Source: Watersipora subatra (Eukaryota; Bryozoa; Gymnolaemata; Cheilostomatida; Watersiporidae). Taken from it: DNA of 64,000 nt. Shown piece after piece: positions 1-12,344 of this stretch. A program made the translations under genes and the position numbers. The stretch lies in contig NC_088714.1 in assembly GCF_963576615.1 (NCBI RefSeq), positions 29,942,558 to 30,006,557 of the forward strand, written 5' to 3'. The first letter of the stretch is position 1. Each line of letters opens with the position of its first letter. Below the pieces are notes generated by a model. The model worked only from the letters and a program-made list of their open reading frames with translations. It was not told the origin of the DNA and ran no database searches.

Positions 1-545
1 TTAGTCTTTGTTGTGCAATCAACCATCAAATTACATTGATCTCTTCAATGTGTATCTGTTAGGTATATATAAACAATAATAAACTCTACAATGAGTAACT
101 GTTAGGTTATATAAATAATAATTATTGTGCTATACATCAAATTTATCCCTTAATGATTAGAAGGACAAATGACCCTTGTGTGTCATCTGGTTTTGAGCAC
201 AATTTAGACAGCTTAATATCGGTGACTTTTCATTATTAAATATAAAAATACAATTCATAGTTTATCAATAGTTTTAATCAAGAATTTTATATATTATTGC
301 ATATTAATATAATATGTTTCTTATGAAATATTCTATTATGGATGTTATATTACATGTCAAGTTAATACATTTCTTTTTAATTGTTTTATTATGAATGTTA
401 TACAATATTGCGTATTTTAATACTTGATTCAATGTTAAAAATGCAATTTAATAGTTTGTTTTTATTTTTAATTTTTAATGCAGTGATTTAGTAAGAGAAC
501 TCTTTAACCCCAAATATTCTGGCTTTTCAAATATGTTATAAATAT
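1..545. other. AT-rich intronic sequence, no gene seen
   Basis: Very AT-rich sequence inside intron 4 of P450 gene A (minus strand). I see no exon, repeat array or RNA gene. Exon 5 of gene A is not here, so it must lie left of the window. Confidence 0.6.
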
Positions 546-1970
546 GGGTAGTTGTCATTGCCCACCCAGCTTACTAAAACACAATTCAATCTGGGCAGGT
601 TTGGGTAGTTGTCATTGCCCACCCAGCCTACTTAAACACAATTCAATCTGGGCAGGTTTGGGTAGTTGTCATTGCCCACCCAGCTTACTAGAACACACTT
701 CAATCTGGGCAGGTTTGGGTAGTTGTCATTGCCCACCCAGCTTACTAAAACACAATTCAATCTGGGCAGGTTTGGGTAGTTGTCATTGCCCACCCAGCCT
801 ACTAAAACACAATTCAATCTGGGCAGGTTTGGGTAGTTGTCATTGCCCACCCAGCTTACTAAAACACAATTCAATCTGGGCAGGTTTGGGTAGTTGTCAT
901 TGCCCACCCAGCCTACTTAAACACAATTCAATCTGGGCAGGTTTGGGTAGTTGTCATTGCCCACCCAGCTTACTAGAACACACTTCAATCTGGGCAGGTT
1001 TGGGTAGTTGTCATTGCCCACCCAGCTTACTAAAACACAATTCAATCTGGGCAGGTTTGGGTAGTTGTCATTGCCCACCCAGCCTACTAAAACACAATTC
1101 AATCTGGGCAGGTTTGGGTAGTTGTCATTGCCCACCCAGCTTACTAAAACACAGTTCAATCTGGGCAGGTTTGGGTAGTTGTCATTGCCCACCCAGCTTA
1201 CTAAAACACAATTCAATCTGGGCAGGTTTGGGTAGTTGTCATTGCCCACCCAGCCTACTAAAACACAATTCAATCTGGGCAGGTTTGGGTAGTTGTCATT
1301 GCCCACCCAGCTTACTAAAACACAGTTCAATCTGGGCAGGTTTGGGTAGTTGTCATTGCCCACCCAGCTTACTAAAACACAGTTCAATCTGGGCAGGTTT
1401 GGGTAGTTGTCATTGCCCACCCAGCTTACTAAAACACAGTTCAATCTGGGCAGGTTTGGGTAGTTGTCATTGCCCACCCAGCTTACTAAAACACAGTTCA
1501 ATCTGGGCAGGTTTGGGTAGTTGTCATTGCCCACCCAGCTTACTAAAACACAATTCAATCTGGGCAGGTTTGGGTAGTTGTCATTGCCCACCCAGCTTAC
1601 TAAAACATAATTCAATCTGGGCAGGTTTGGGTAGTTGTCATTGCCCACCCAGCTTACTTAAACACAATTCAATCTGGGCAGGTTTGGGTAGTTGTCATTG
1701 CCCACCCAGCTTACTAAAACACAATTCAATCTGGGCAGGTTTGGGTAGTTGTCATTGCCCACCCAGCTTACTAAAACACAATTCAATCTGGGCAGGTTTG
1801 GGTAGTTGTCATTGCCCACCCAGCTTACTAAAACACAATTCAATCTGGGCAGGTTTGGGTAGTTGTCATTGCCCACCCAGCTTACTAAAACACAATTCAA
1901 TCTGGGCAGGTTTGGGTAGTTGTCATTGCCCACCCAGCCTACTAGAACATAATTCAATCTGGGCAGGTTT
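546..1970. repeat. 57-bp minisatellite, about 25 copies
   Basis: Tandem array with an exact 57-bp period; each unit opens with gggtagttgtcattgcccac. Copies differ at a few sites only (for example aaaac/agaac, cacaatt/cacagtt). Because 57 is divisible by 3 and the unit lacks stops in some frames, it gives long reading frames on both strands: a 19-residue repeat on + and another on -. It lies in intron 4 of P450 gene A, so I read it as non-coding. Each unit holds partly complementary CTGGGC/GCCCA segments that could form hairpins. Confidence 0.95.
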
Positions 1971-2187
1971 TCTAGTCTTATTACCATAACTCGCGCTATT
2001 GTTATTATTATTATTATTATTGTTATAAATGTAAATGACAATATTGATAACAATTAATCACTGACTATAAAACAATGATTGTAATAATGATAATAACATA
2101 GTAAGATTTATGTAATATCAAACTTTAATTACACAGCTAAAGCAGGAATACCCATTGCATCTAGAGATATTCTCACATTCAACTTAC

Positions 2188-2388
2188 CATGGAAGCTAAA
2201 ACACAGCAGACGTATCCAACAACGAGCTCGTTGGTATCTATTGCTTGATCACCTTTCTGATCAATACTATCAACCATATCCTGGATTGTCTCTTGCATCA
2301 CATTCTCTAGATGCGCTATCCCTGGTCCATAAGCTTTTATAGCCTTTGTAAAAATGCGTTTCAGCATGACGTGGTCCTCATCAAAGGT
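2188..2388 (-). CDS. P450 gene A, exon 4 (C-helix region)
   Basis: 201 bp, phase 0 at both ends, acceptor CTACAG before ACC and donor ATG/GTAAGT. It encodes 67 residues starting TFDEDHVMLKR and containing AYGPGIAHLE, matching exon 4 of genes B and C. His occupies the place of the conserved C-helix Trp. It is the last exon of gene A inside the window. Confidence 0.88.
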
Positions 2389-5300
2389 CTGTAGATATTA
2401 ACAAGCCTATATAAGTGTTCTTCGTCATTGTAAACAAATATTTCATTTAGAGATGAACTTACAGAAGATTTCTGCAGGTTTTATCAGAAAGTATCTGTAT
2501 TTTTCTATCATTTGCAATTGTTTTTGATGTTTGAGGTGATCTGACTGCCAGAATGTTTCAAGATTGAAATTGATAAAGCTAGACCATGATTAAAATGCTC
2601 AGAAAAAAATGTGTGAAAAATGACCTCACTCGTTGTTATCGTTGCGATAGCTAATATCATCTTTGCGTTCAAATTGAAGCGGTACGCATTATATTCTGTT
2701 GGTCTCTTTGCAATTATAGACATCATAATCACACTTTCACTTGATCTGATTGTTGTAATCGAGATCAAGTTTTATTGATTTTAATCTTGAAACATCCTGT
2801 CAGTCAGATCACCTTAAAACATCAAAAACAATCGCGAATGATGGAAAAATACTAATTCTTTTTGATAAAATCATTTCACAAGTTTACTGAAAGATTCTTA
2901 CATGGAATCCTATATCTTTACCAGCTATGGTAGACATTCTCTTCATAGGTGGTCGGCCGAGATAGTCTGTTCCTACAAGCAAAATAGTAAAACGTTGCCA
3001 CTTTCCCACCTCTCTATCTCTAAAACTTTCAGCTCGAGGTGACGCTGTACATCGTGAAAAACTGAAATGTTTGTGACTTCACATTTTGGATACTGTACCC
3101 CCAATCACCTGGCTGGTCAATTTGAAATACACCCCCTAAACACTGGGAGTTCCCTAGAGGGCGCCCAGGTTCCACGCCCTGCTAAACATCCAATATGATA
3201 ATATGATTCATGCATTAATAAAGCAGAAAAAACCTACAAACAAAATTCACAATTTTATTTAAATACGTTTTTATTTCGGACTTTTTGTTTGTTTAGTATT
3301 GCAAAAACGATCGATTTTTCTCCTGCAAATGGCATATTTTTTGTTGCTAACAGAGACCAATATATTGTAGTTTACTATTCGTAAAAAAATTAAACAAAAA
3401 TACAATTAGCTAATCATAAATCAATTTATAAAAACTGTTCGTGTGGCGACATAATAGTCGCTCTGCCCGCTAGCGTCAGTATCGCAAAATGACAAAATGT
3501 CGCTATGCCTGCAAAAGGGTTAATAAAACTGATTCCAGACATCAACCATCAAATCATCACTTTTCATTTACAAAAGAAAACATAATGAATACCAATGAAA
3601 GAAATATCATATCATTTGTTCTGAGTATATTGCTAAAGGGTTGCTAAAATGATGCAGTGTCGACTGTCTCTTTTCTCTTCCTTTTCCGTCAGCAGGCATG
3701 CAGATTTTAATGCAATCTGCATTAAAATGAAGACTGGAATTTCGGTGGAATTTCTTGGTATTACTTTGGCTGAATGAAACCTTAATGAGCAGGGGCCCTT
3801 TTACTGGCTTGGCTGTGGAAACCCCCTCTAAAGTAGCAAATTCACTGACAGTGCACCATGATCTGAAAACCCCCCTAAAACGTGATTTTGGGCCGAACCT
3901 AATGGGTCTTTTAGGGGGGAGTATCAGCCCTGGGCACTTTAGTTGAGAAATTCTTGCTGACCTGAAACTACACCCGATAAGCGGAAATCAACTCTAGATG
4001 GATTGATCTGATGGTGGCATTTTAGAAGCGAGCAAACAGATGCAGCTGAGTAGATGTCACAAAGATTAATAGCTAGGTATGACATCGTCTGTTTACATTC
4101 TGTTCTTAATGACATCTTATGCCAGATCCTGTTGAAGAGGCGTGACGGCGGCAAAAGCGGGATAAAAACTGGCGATGCACAGTGGGAGGCGCAGTGTCAT
4201 AAATACCCCTTATATTCATATTCTTAGACATTGTGTCAAGGCCACTGAGGCCAGCTACCTGCAAGTACGTTAATAATCAACTACCAAGGGGCTTCCACAT
4301 GTCATCATTCCATAATTGCCTCTTCTATGCCTACAGCGGACATATTTCCCAGAATTCGTGCAAGGCATTTTAAGGCAGGACAATTGTTGTTATTGCGCAA
4401 GTACATTGTGCGTAGTGCTGACTGAAAGAGAGAAGCAACTGTCTCTGTCACTATAGCAAAAGCAGAATGTATCAGCTTTATCGAACACAACTTTCTCAAT
4501 TTCTGGTGTTAACATATTAGCATATATGGCCATTTTAGCCTTTAACAAGAAACACATATAAATATAATTTTTCTTTACCGTACCCATTCTACAATCTAAT
4601 GCCAACAGGAAACAGATTGAAAGGCACTCATATGCCAACAGGAAACAGATTGAAAGGCATTCATATACACAGGTTAGTCACATGTTATAGTTCAGTTTAG
4701 TTCAGGTTAGTCAGCCTAAGTTCAGTGGTTAGTGCTAAGAACCATTCGTTGTGTTAGGAAAAGCATCCAGCCACAGCTGGATGCCTCATGAGCAAATGGT
4801 CACAATATATTCTGTGCCAGAATATACCATTTGTGGTGGTGACCCCTAATGACCTCCAAATAGAAAAAGCTGAAAAAAGATGAAAAAGAAATCGCATGGT
4901 AAATTTTGCTTCAACATTCTCAACAATTAGAACTTCAAGTCTGCTAGCAAATGGCCGCCTAAATCAATCAGTAGAAATACCACAAGTTGATAAGTTTTTT
5001 GTGATAAACCCCCTTCAAAAGACTTTAAAAGCTTGCATAAGCCATTTGACGAATTTTACTAATGTAACTTTATCACCAAACTTGACACCTTTAGCCGATG
5101 ATAAATGTCCATCAATCAGTCCAGTCATGGCTTAATGAACAAACAGTCCTAGATTGAGTCTACATGTCACGGATACATGTCGTCTATTGAGAGCCTTCTC
5201 GCCATTCATCTTAGTAGTTAATCTTAACTTACTGACTTACTGAGTTGTAAAGATCGAGAATGAATTCAAAAAGTTTATTTTTTGAGAGTTAAATAAATCT

Positions 5301-8300
5301 AATAGTGACAACAGCTATTTAGTAGTGGGAATAGTCTGCCAAATAATTTCTGTGTTTAAAACAAAGGTTATGCTGAACATCTATCAAATGTTATCGAGGT
5401 CCTAATTTAGAACTCAAGTCTCCTTAGCTTATATTATTTACAGCTTGACCAGACATGTTATAGTTTGTTACAATCAAACATGTTATAGTTTGTTATATTC
5501 GAACATGTTATAGTTTGTTATAGTCAAACATGTTATAGTTTGTTATATTCGAACATGTTATAGTTTGTTATAGTCGAACATGTTATAGTTTGTTATATTC
5601 GAACATGTTATAGTTTGTTATAGTCGAACATGTTATAGTTTTACCATGACAAACTATAGCAAGTTTGCTATAATCAAATTCGCCTCCAGTCAATCAAGTG
5701 TATTTAAAAGGCACGTTGGACTCTAGCATACTTGCTATAATAAACTACATGTATGCCTTTTATCTATATAGTAGGCGCTCTTACAACCTAAATTATCCGT
5801 TCCAGGAACGTTTACGTTATAAAGATTTTATCTTGTACAAACAGTAAAATAAACGTAAATTGCCTAATCCATTCCAAGATCTCTCCAAACTCACCCCTTT
5901 GGCCAAAAAAACAAAACAAACTAGACATGCCTTTTTAATTTGTTGGCTGTAACCTAACTGTAATATTATTAGTTTGCATCGACAACTTGTCTCTTTTTTC
6001 TGATCGATTTCACTGTTTTTATAGACAATGATTGCAGCAATTTTACAATAGTTGATGGGGACACGCATATTTGATGCCCATTTACAACGATTTGTTCATT
6101 TTTTTAAACAGTAAAGTCAATTTGGGAAAGTAAAACTAATAACAGACATATTACACGCCTACAATAAAGCAGAACAAAAATATATTTTACTAGTAAAAGA
6201 GCGGTGTCTACAAGTTCGTCGTCTATCTGTATCTAGGGTTCAACGTTAGGATACAAGATAACTTTCAGCGACACTCTCAACTTGTGACATCCAGATTAAT
6301 AGACCGACGCTGTAACACCTGCGCCAACCGATCGCCTTCAAGTATTTACATGTATTAACAATGGTGCAGCTACCTATTCTCTGTTTTGTCGATACATCTG
6401 ACGATCTATCGTGATAAACTAAAATGTAATGGAAGTTATATATATAATAGATGTAATGCTATACGTACATCATTTTTATTGTATATAGAGTATAATGCCA
6501 TATGTACGTCATTTTTTTTCACAAATGAGGCGAGATATGTTACCATTCAACTCGAATTTGAGAGGTTGCCCCTCCTTGACACACTACGTTATATAGAATT
6601 TTTTACGTAGTATGAAGCAAAGACTTTGCATAATTTTTTACTTTATCTGAAATTTACATTATAGGAGGTATACGTTATAGGAGGTATACGTTATAGGAGG
6701 TATACGTTATAGGAGGTATACATTATAGGAGGTATACATTATAGGAGGTATACGTTATAGGAGGTATACGTTATAGGAGGTATATGTTATAGGACGTATA
6801 AATATACGTTATAAGTGTGAATAGACTGAAAGTATGCAAAAGTCAGAGAGACTTTACAATCCGATCCAGCTAGTCCATCATGTGACGATTGCAAGAACAT
6901 CGATGTCACCCAAAAATGTTTGTTGATAATCACATCAAAACTGTTTTTAAGTACCTTTAAAATGCTATACATCTGTTTAGACACCATTGAATTGTTATTT
7001 AAGGTGTTATGACCAAATTGTAAATGGAAAATAAATATGAGAGAATGATATTTCAACAATAAGAGTTGAAAGCATAATTTTGTTCATGGAACCAGCGATA
7101 GTTGCTAAAGAAGACAGCAACAATTTCAAGAATAATTATTGTGAATCACTTTATGCAGCGACATAAGATTTCTACAATGGGCAGTTTTATAAATTGAGAT
7201 GACATGGAAAAATTTTTCGTGTTAATTTTTAATGACAAAATAATGTTTACAAACTTAAATCAATTTTTTCTATTTCTAAAGACTTATGAGCAGTCTATTA
7301 CACTCTAAAACCTATAAAAAGTTAAAAAATTACAGCTGTTTACACCCTTTTTATGGGGAGAGTTCTCCATTCGCAAACACTAACTTTTTAAATTTAATCT
7401 TGTGACAAATAAAAAATGGGAACAATGAAACAATGAAACAGCTTATGAACTATGAATATGTGATTTTATTTGACAAAATATTGTTGAATTATTCTTTTTG
7501 CTGCCTGAAATTTTTACAAAAAAGGTTTCTATCATTTTTATGCCATTTTATCTGAGTATCTATGGACATCAATCAATTTAGCTCACAAGTTTCGCTAAAA
7601 TTTAAATGCTTGATAAATGTGCTTATTCTTGTCGAAGCACAACTGCAGTTCCGCAAACATATTGTTGAGCCTTGATCTGCGATACCAGCTGGTATGAGAA
7701 AACAGTCGCACGCTTCAAAAAAGTTGGTTAGGAACCTGTAAAGTTAACATATAAAATATGGTTGTACATGAAAGTTTCACATCCTAAGGAAACATGAGCT
7801 GTAAATCAACCAAGCGAGTTCAAGAGTTCTATTCATCATAAAAGCATTTTGATTGCCAAAGAAATATTTCAAAACTTTGCTAATTAAAGATTCTTCCTAC
7901 CAAATGTACCCATAGCAAAAGTTCTTTGAAGTATTATATATGCTAATTACAAACAATTTGCTCATAAACTAGCTATCATCAGAGATACATGGCATAAGCT
8001 TTATGGCGTATGAAGCTGATAAGCCATACTTTATAATAATAATCTATATAAATCTCAATGTTTGTCTGTTTATCCATCTGTCCAGTTATAGCGATAAAGT
8101 TATAGAAATGAAAAATCCACTGAAAACTTGATTTGAACTCACAACCTTTATTTCTACAGCCTGACATGTATCCAATACACTACGCAGTTCAACTGGCTAT
8201 ACTATGAAACAAACTGAGCACATATTTATTACACATGCCAATCTTTCATGGCTTCACACTCAACACTGCAGCTAGCGCTATGTGTGAAGCCATACTAGAA

Positions 8301-10762
8301 GGAAAATGCGTGTTTACTCGACTGCTCACTAGCCTTCCAGAATACTTGTACGTATAGTTATTACACCTGATGATCTCTCACTGGATCTCTAAACTTTCAA
8401 GGTACTAGTAGTAGTAACAGTTGCTAAGAATCTCTTATCTGGAAGTCAGTAGAACATAAAAATGAACAATAAACTTTTATAGTTTTATCTTCCGTAGTAC
8501 CATTGAACAGTTTACATTAATTGGTGACTCTAAAATCATCAAAGATTGTCAGATGTAAACTTTTTTATTAAATAGTGTTGAAGTAATCCGCAAGCAGCTT
8601 ACAGTTGTACAAAAATTTGTCAAACTAATTTTTTTTAGAAATTCATAATGAATTTTTATTAAATACATAACACAATCATTCATAAGTTAGCAATTCTGAT
8701 ATACTTACAAAAATAAATACATTAGTGATAGTAATATGGGACTGCTTAAAATAAACACGTTGTTTGTTATTATTTCATAATTTGTTAAGTATTTTATAGA
8801 AGAATTATGGCAATACGCACATCAATGGGAAGCTAAGGATGTTTTAGACATGAATATTATTAAATATTAACTGCTATTTGACTTTTAACCTTAGTTATGG
8901 TGTAACAGCTGTATCTGCACATTACAATGGAAAATAACAGTAAATATTATGTTTATACTTGTAAACAAAGATAGCCAAATTTAACATTTATATGTGAACA
9001 CACAATGTTTACATATAAATGTAAGCATACAATGTTTACATATATCCATGTAACTATATGAAAGTAAATTGGTAGTTTTTGGATTATTACTAGCATCTAA
9101 ATATGGAGTTGGCAAGTTCTTATTGTCAATCACAGGGTAGGATAAAATGGGTGTCCATTAAATAGATTATATTTGTTGATAGTACTTTTGGGAGCAGACG
9201 GAGTGACTAGAAAACTTGCTACTGAAATACGTATAGTACATGCGGTCTGAGATAATAAATAAAAAAGTGAGTTTATGCCATAAATGAAAAAAAACCTGAA
9301 AAGAATTGCTAGATGATCCCATAATCATCACCACTCATCACCGCGGCAAATCATAGTATTTAGAAAATGATAGATTGAGTGTACAGTTTTTCAACTCCAA
9401 ACTATGCCCACACAACTCTAGCTGGAGAGACATAATTGGAAGACAGACTCAAGCCAGTGTCGAAATTAAAGTGATAAGGTTTCCGAGTGTTATGGTGAAT
9501 GAGAGGAAGTAAGTGAGGCAAACATAAAGCTTTACCAAATAGCCCAGTTAGTTTGTCAGAGAAGGCGTATAAGATGATTATGCTAGCCCAGTGGTTCTTA
9601 GCCTGAGTTCCATAGAACACTAGTGGTTCTGCGGTCACTTTCAGGGGTTTTGATGGCCGCCTCCCAAAGGTAACAGCAGAAGTTACACTGATTTGCTAGG
9701 TCATGTCTTTATTAAAATATATGTAATTTGTTGTGAGTTCATGCGTTTTATTGGTTTGTTCTTTGAAGACATTGATGCTAATACACAGTTCGTTTTGTGC
9801 ACCAGTAAAACATATAACTATGTCTTGAATGTGAAAAAGTATATTTTAGTTTTCAATAAAGGAGTGTTTGGTGAAATTGCATATGAAGATGGTGGGGTTC
9901 AGCATGGCCGACAAGGCTAAGAACCATTGATCTAGGACTATAAAAGGGTGCAGTATGAAACCGCCAAAAACCAGTTTAAACTGTAATAGGTCGATGAGGT
10001 TGGCCTGCAGATTGAAATTCAAAAGCTGTAAAAAGTCATCTGTTATGCTGTTTTACTCTTAACTGTGCAATAAAAACAGGGTGAGTCTTTTCCAGCTCTA
10101 TGTGAACTACAGAGATAATATGGCATATTAACCTTTAACAACTTGGTGTACTGGTAGGTTTGTACATGGTTCTGATTGTGTTCTTATCTGGCTTCAACCA
10201 ATGAACTTATTTGAGGTTGTTATGCGTGGCTGCCATGTTCAACTCTGCAAAATTGTCCACTGAAAGTAAAAAATTGAGTCTCACCTGCTTTAATGAGTGC
10301 CTCCAGACAAGCATCTTTAGAGTTGATGACCACAATAGGATATGTGAAAATTTTAAGCTTCATCACCGCTCCATATTTTCTTGCCATCTCAAAAAGCTGA
10401 ATGTGCAAGAACGATGGATTTAGGGACAAGACGTTACCAAGTATCGGTAGACCAGGAGGACCTGGTATCTTTCGAATAGGGTCCTGCAAAATTACACCAA
10501 ATTTCAAAACTTCTATAATTATTAGTTTGAAAATACAAACACCGTAATCAATCTTTACAATATTTTTAAAGACTGAAGTCTTAAAATTACAGCTAGTAAA
10601 AAATAAATAAAATAGTTTTATAGAGAAAAGGAAACTAAATATTTTAGACAATGTAAATACTTATTTAGAACTTACCCTGTACCATTTCACGAATAAGTAC
10701 GTTGCTAGCAAAATGAATACTGCTGCTAGCAGATCAAATGTTGTGACAACACCGAGATCCAT
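2188..10762 (-). CDS. Cytochrome P450 gene A, 5' part (exons 1-4), CYP2-clan-like
   Basis: Haem-thiolate monooxygenase, 5' half only. Exons on the minus strand: 10676-10762, 10285-10483, 2902-2972 and 2188-2388; all junctions are GT/AG and keep frame. The start is the ATG at 10760-10762, beginning MDLGVV, followed by a hydrophobic helix (about residues 8-26) that fits an ER membrane anchor. Then comes the hinge DPIRKIPGPPGLPILG (about 30-45), the A-helix/beta-1 region with YGAVMKLKIF, the GRPP segment, and the C-helix region of exon 4. Exons 5-10 (I-helix, ExxR, haem loop) must lie left of the window. The next gene upstream is P450 gene B in the same orientation, with its stop about 2.1 kb away. 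Substrate is unknown. I cannot say whether the missing half is intact. Confidence 0.85.
2478..2872. mobile_element. Foldback MITE, copy 1 (about 115-bp terminal inverted repeats)
   Basis: The left arm (from 2478, gGTTTTATCAGAAAG) and the reverse complement of the right arm (to 2872, GATTTTATCAaAAAG) align over roughly 115 bp. The unique centre of about 170 bp matches, in opposite orientation, the centre of the element at 47015-47411. It sits in intron 3 of P450 gene A. The class is not identifiable because no coding remnant is seen. Confidence 0.8.
2902..2972 (-). CDS. P450 gene A, exon 3
   Basis: 71 bp, acceptor TTGTAG/GAACAG and donor CAT/GTAAGA. With the G carried over from exon 2 it encodes 24 residues, GTDYLGRPPMKRMS followed by TIAGKDIGFH. 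Length and phase equal exon 3 in genes B and C. Confidence 0.88.
2973..5449. other. Intron 2 of gene A, mostly unassigned
   Basis: No exon or structured RNA recognised. Around 4600-4670 a ~33-bp segment (gccaacaggaaacagattg...) occurs twice in tandem. The stretch around 3740-3950 is less AT-rich but shows no convincing reading frame. Confidence 0.5.
5450..5641. repeat. 25-bp minisatellite
   Basis: About 7-8 copies of an approximately 25-bp unit of the form aacatgttatagtttgttat followed by a(g/t)tcg. The a(g/t) variant largely alternates, suggesting a 50-bp higher-order unit. It is in intron 2 of gene A. Confidence 0.85.
5770..6800 (-). mobile_element. DNA-transposon relic, family 'GTAGACGCTCC', copy 1
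   Basis: The left end begins agtaggcgctcttacaacc. The body (acgttataaag..., attccaagatct..., cacccctttggcc) is the reverse complement of 58330-58487, and 6440-6660 is the reverse complement of 57609-57760, so this and 57601-58479 are two members of one family in opposite orientation. The right terminus has been replaced by a 16-bp tandem array. No transposase frame is visible. Confidence 0.7.
6659..6797. repeat. 16-bp minisatellite (ataggaggtatacgtt)
   Basis: About 8-9 copies of ttataggaggtatacg. The unit matches the subterminal sequence of the DNA element at 57601 (reverse complement of aacctatacctcctacaacg), so the array arose by expansion of transposon-end sequence. Confidence 0.9.
6800..7975. 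other. Intron 2 of gene A, nothing recognised
   Basis: AT-rich, with stops in all frames at short intervals and no exon-like block. I see no repeat family member here. Confidence 0.5.
7978..8190 (-). mobile_element. tRNA-derived SINE, family 2, copy a
   Basis: On the minus strand a tRNA-like head has an A-box-like TAGTGTATTGG and a B-box-like GAGTTCAAATC about 40 nt apart, followed by a body (gctataactggacag...) shared with the copies at 25565 and 55140. It lies in intron 2 of gene A. Not a functional tRNA: no complete cloverleaf could be drawn. Confidence 0.65.
8195..9588. other. Intron 2 of gene A, little recognised
   Basis: AT-rich. A short piece at 8355-8385 (ttacacctgatgatctctca) resembles the end of SINE family 1 seen at 16280. 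Otherwise no gene or repeat recognised. Confidence 0.45.
9589..9929. mobile_element. hAT-like MITE, 341 bp
   Basis: Terminal inverted repeats CAGTGGTTCTTAGCCT (left) and AGGCTAAGAACCATTG (right) differ at one base. CAGTGGTTCT ends are typical of hAT-superfamily elements. The 8-bp flanks (tgctagcc, atctagga) share the central CTAG expected of hAT targets but are otherwise decayed. No transposase, hence non-autonomous. Confidence 0.75.
10285..10483 (-). CDS. P450 gene A, exon 2 (proline hinge)
   Basis: 199 bp, acceptor TTGCAG/GACCCT and donor GCAG/GTGAGA. It encodes DPIRKIPGPPGLPILGNV through LEALIKAG. It holds the Pro/Gly hinge after the membrane anchor. Phase 1 at its end, as in genes B and C. 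Confidence 0.92.
10676..10762 (-). CDS. P450 gene A, exon 1 (membrane anchor)
   Basis: 87 bp, 29 codons, ATG in the context GGCCATGG and donor AGG/GTAAGT. It encodes a hydrophobic helix ending FVKWYR, equivalent to RWMK and KWLK in the paralogues. Confidence 0.85.
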
Positions 10763-10961
10763 GGCCGATCTTCAGAGAGACTTCTGTTTCTGCTTGACAG
10801 AACCTTTCTTTTATCTTTAGCCTGAAATGCTTCAGCGAGCTTCAGCTAACACTCAGATGAATAGAATCACATGAGATTTCTAAACCAATCAACATACTCC
10901 TGCCCTTTTCTGTCTGAGCCCTTCAAGCTAGTACCTACTGTGTATGTTGTTCAGAGGGGAG

Positions 10962-10973
10962 TTGTCAAACCTT
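10962..10973 (-). promoter_or_regulatory. Candidate conserved upstream motif of gene A
   Basis: ttgtcaaacctt here (minus: aaggtttgacaa), about 200 bp upstream of the ATG of gene A, recurs at 27989-27999 upstream of gene B. It may be a remnant of a shared promoter. No TATA box is evident at gene A. Confidence 0.3.
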
Positions 10974-12036
10974 GTTTGTTCGAGAAGATTATCACATGAG
11001 TAGCATACAACTTAGACTGTTTATGCATAGTTTGCACGCTGTATTTATTGTTGATACACCTTGCAGGATGCAATTGCTAACTAGCGGTCATAGACAGCTA
11101 ATCATGGTTGCTGGTGACACTGATTTTTATCCAATTAGAAAACTTTTTTCTGCAATAGCTTTAATATACACACCTGTATACCTTCTTCTCTTTGTAAAAA
11201 CACAGACTGAGGATGGAAAATCCCATAGAAACAGAGACACTAAACCAATGACTGAGTGGTTGACCAATAACAACATGCACGATAAAACTCCTGAATGGCA
11301 GTTTTTGTCAAAAAATATATGACTGGATGGAATCTGGAAATTTTTTTATAAAATCTTCAGCTAATTTCTACTTTTACACAAGTCGATCATAGATATTGAA
11401 TAAGTCTAGCGTTTAGCTATTCTCAATAGCCTTTCATTCCAAATCATTAGGAATGCGCGTTTGCTTTTTGTTTGCTTGCTGCTGCCCTATATGTATACTT
11501 GTACAGTATACACCACTTACACACTTACACACAGATAGAAAGGTACACAGAACATATCAGTAACGGTTTTAAGATGATATCAGGTGAGTTTGGTTAGAAC
11601 TTCTTTTTATCTGTTACCTATAGCTTTTACAATAATTTACAACTACCTACAAAATACTAACATACACCTCTTAAATAAAACTATACAGGCTATACTAGAC
11701 TTTGCTGTATTCGTTTTATAATGCATACACTCAGTTTCTATAAACTGGCGTTATTCAACTAGAAAATATTTTACTACATAAACAAAAGTCAAAGATACTC
11801 TAGTTTTACATATTTAGATAGTATTCAATTATAACATCAGTTTGTCCATACCTGCTAAACAAAATAAATACAGTATTCATAGATATGGTTAGTATGCAAA
11901 CAAAGTTATCAGAATACCTCATTATATGCATAGATTTAAAAATAAAAATTTAAGTGTATAGGTTTATTTGTAGATCACAGGCTTCAGCTGACATTTGACA
12001 CGTAGAATAAAGTTATGGTAACATTCAGCATGGTAA

Positions 12037-12084
12037 CATTCAGCATGGTAAAATTTGAATGATCAAATTTTACTATGCTGAATG
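12037..12084. repeat. Near-perfect inverted repeat (22-bp arms, 4-nt loop)
   Basis: Arms 12037-12058 and 12063-12084 pair fully except for one G-T wobble on the + strand, with loop atga. The left arm starts with cattcagcatgg, which is also directly repeated at 12022. Confidence 0.8.
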
Positions 12085-12344
12085 GTGAATAAATCCCTGC
12101 ACAAGTTTCAGAGATATGATCAATACTAAAAATGTAATATCGAGAACGAATCTCATGTATACAGATATTGAAGAATATCTAATAATGTGTTTTAGACAAG
12201 TAATAGTAATCCTAGTTGTTCTTTAAACCACAGGTTAATATAAGATAATTATGTTAGAATCTTTAAAATGTTGTTTGGTATAAATATACTACATGTAAAT
12301 ACAAATAACAATGTTGGAACTTAAGTATTTCTATGAAAGCTTTA

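Larger units (their letters stand above)
10763..12344. other. Intergenic region between genes B and A
   Basis: This is the 5' flank of gene A and the 3' flank of gene B. Apart from the motif at 10962 and the inverted repeat at 12037, I see no gene. Any 5' UTR of gene A must lie just right of 10762. Confidence 0.5.

Noticed and set aside
546..1970. CRISPR-like array
   Set aside because: Pure tandem repeat with no unique spacers, in a eukaryotic intron. The same holds for the 29-bp array at 36505 and the 16-bp array at 46402.
544..1989. 481-residue + strand reading frame of 19-residue repeats
   Set aside because: Created by a 57-bp minisatellite with a period divisible by 3, inside an intron of gene A; equally long frames exist on the other strand.
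10972..11322. 116-residue + frame upstream of gene A
   Set aside because: No recognisable domain, no splice context, and it overlaps the likely promoter of gene A on the other strand.
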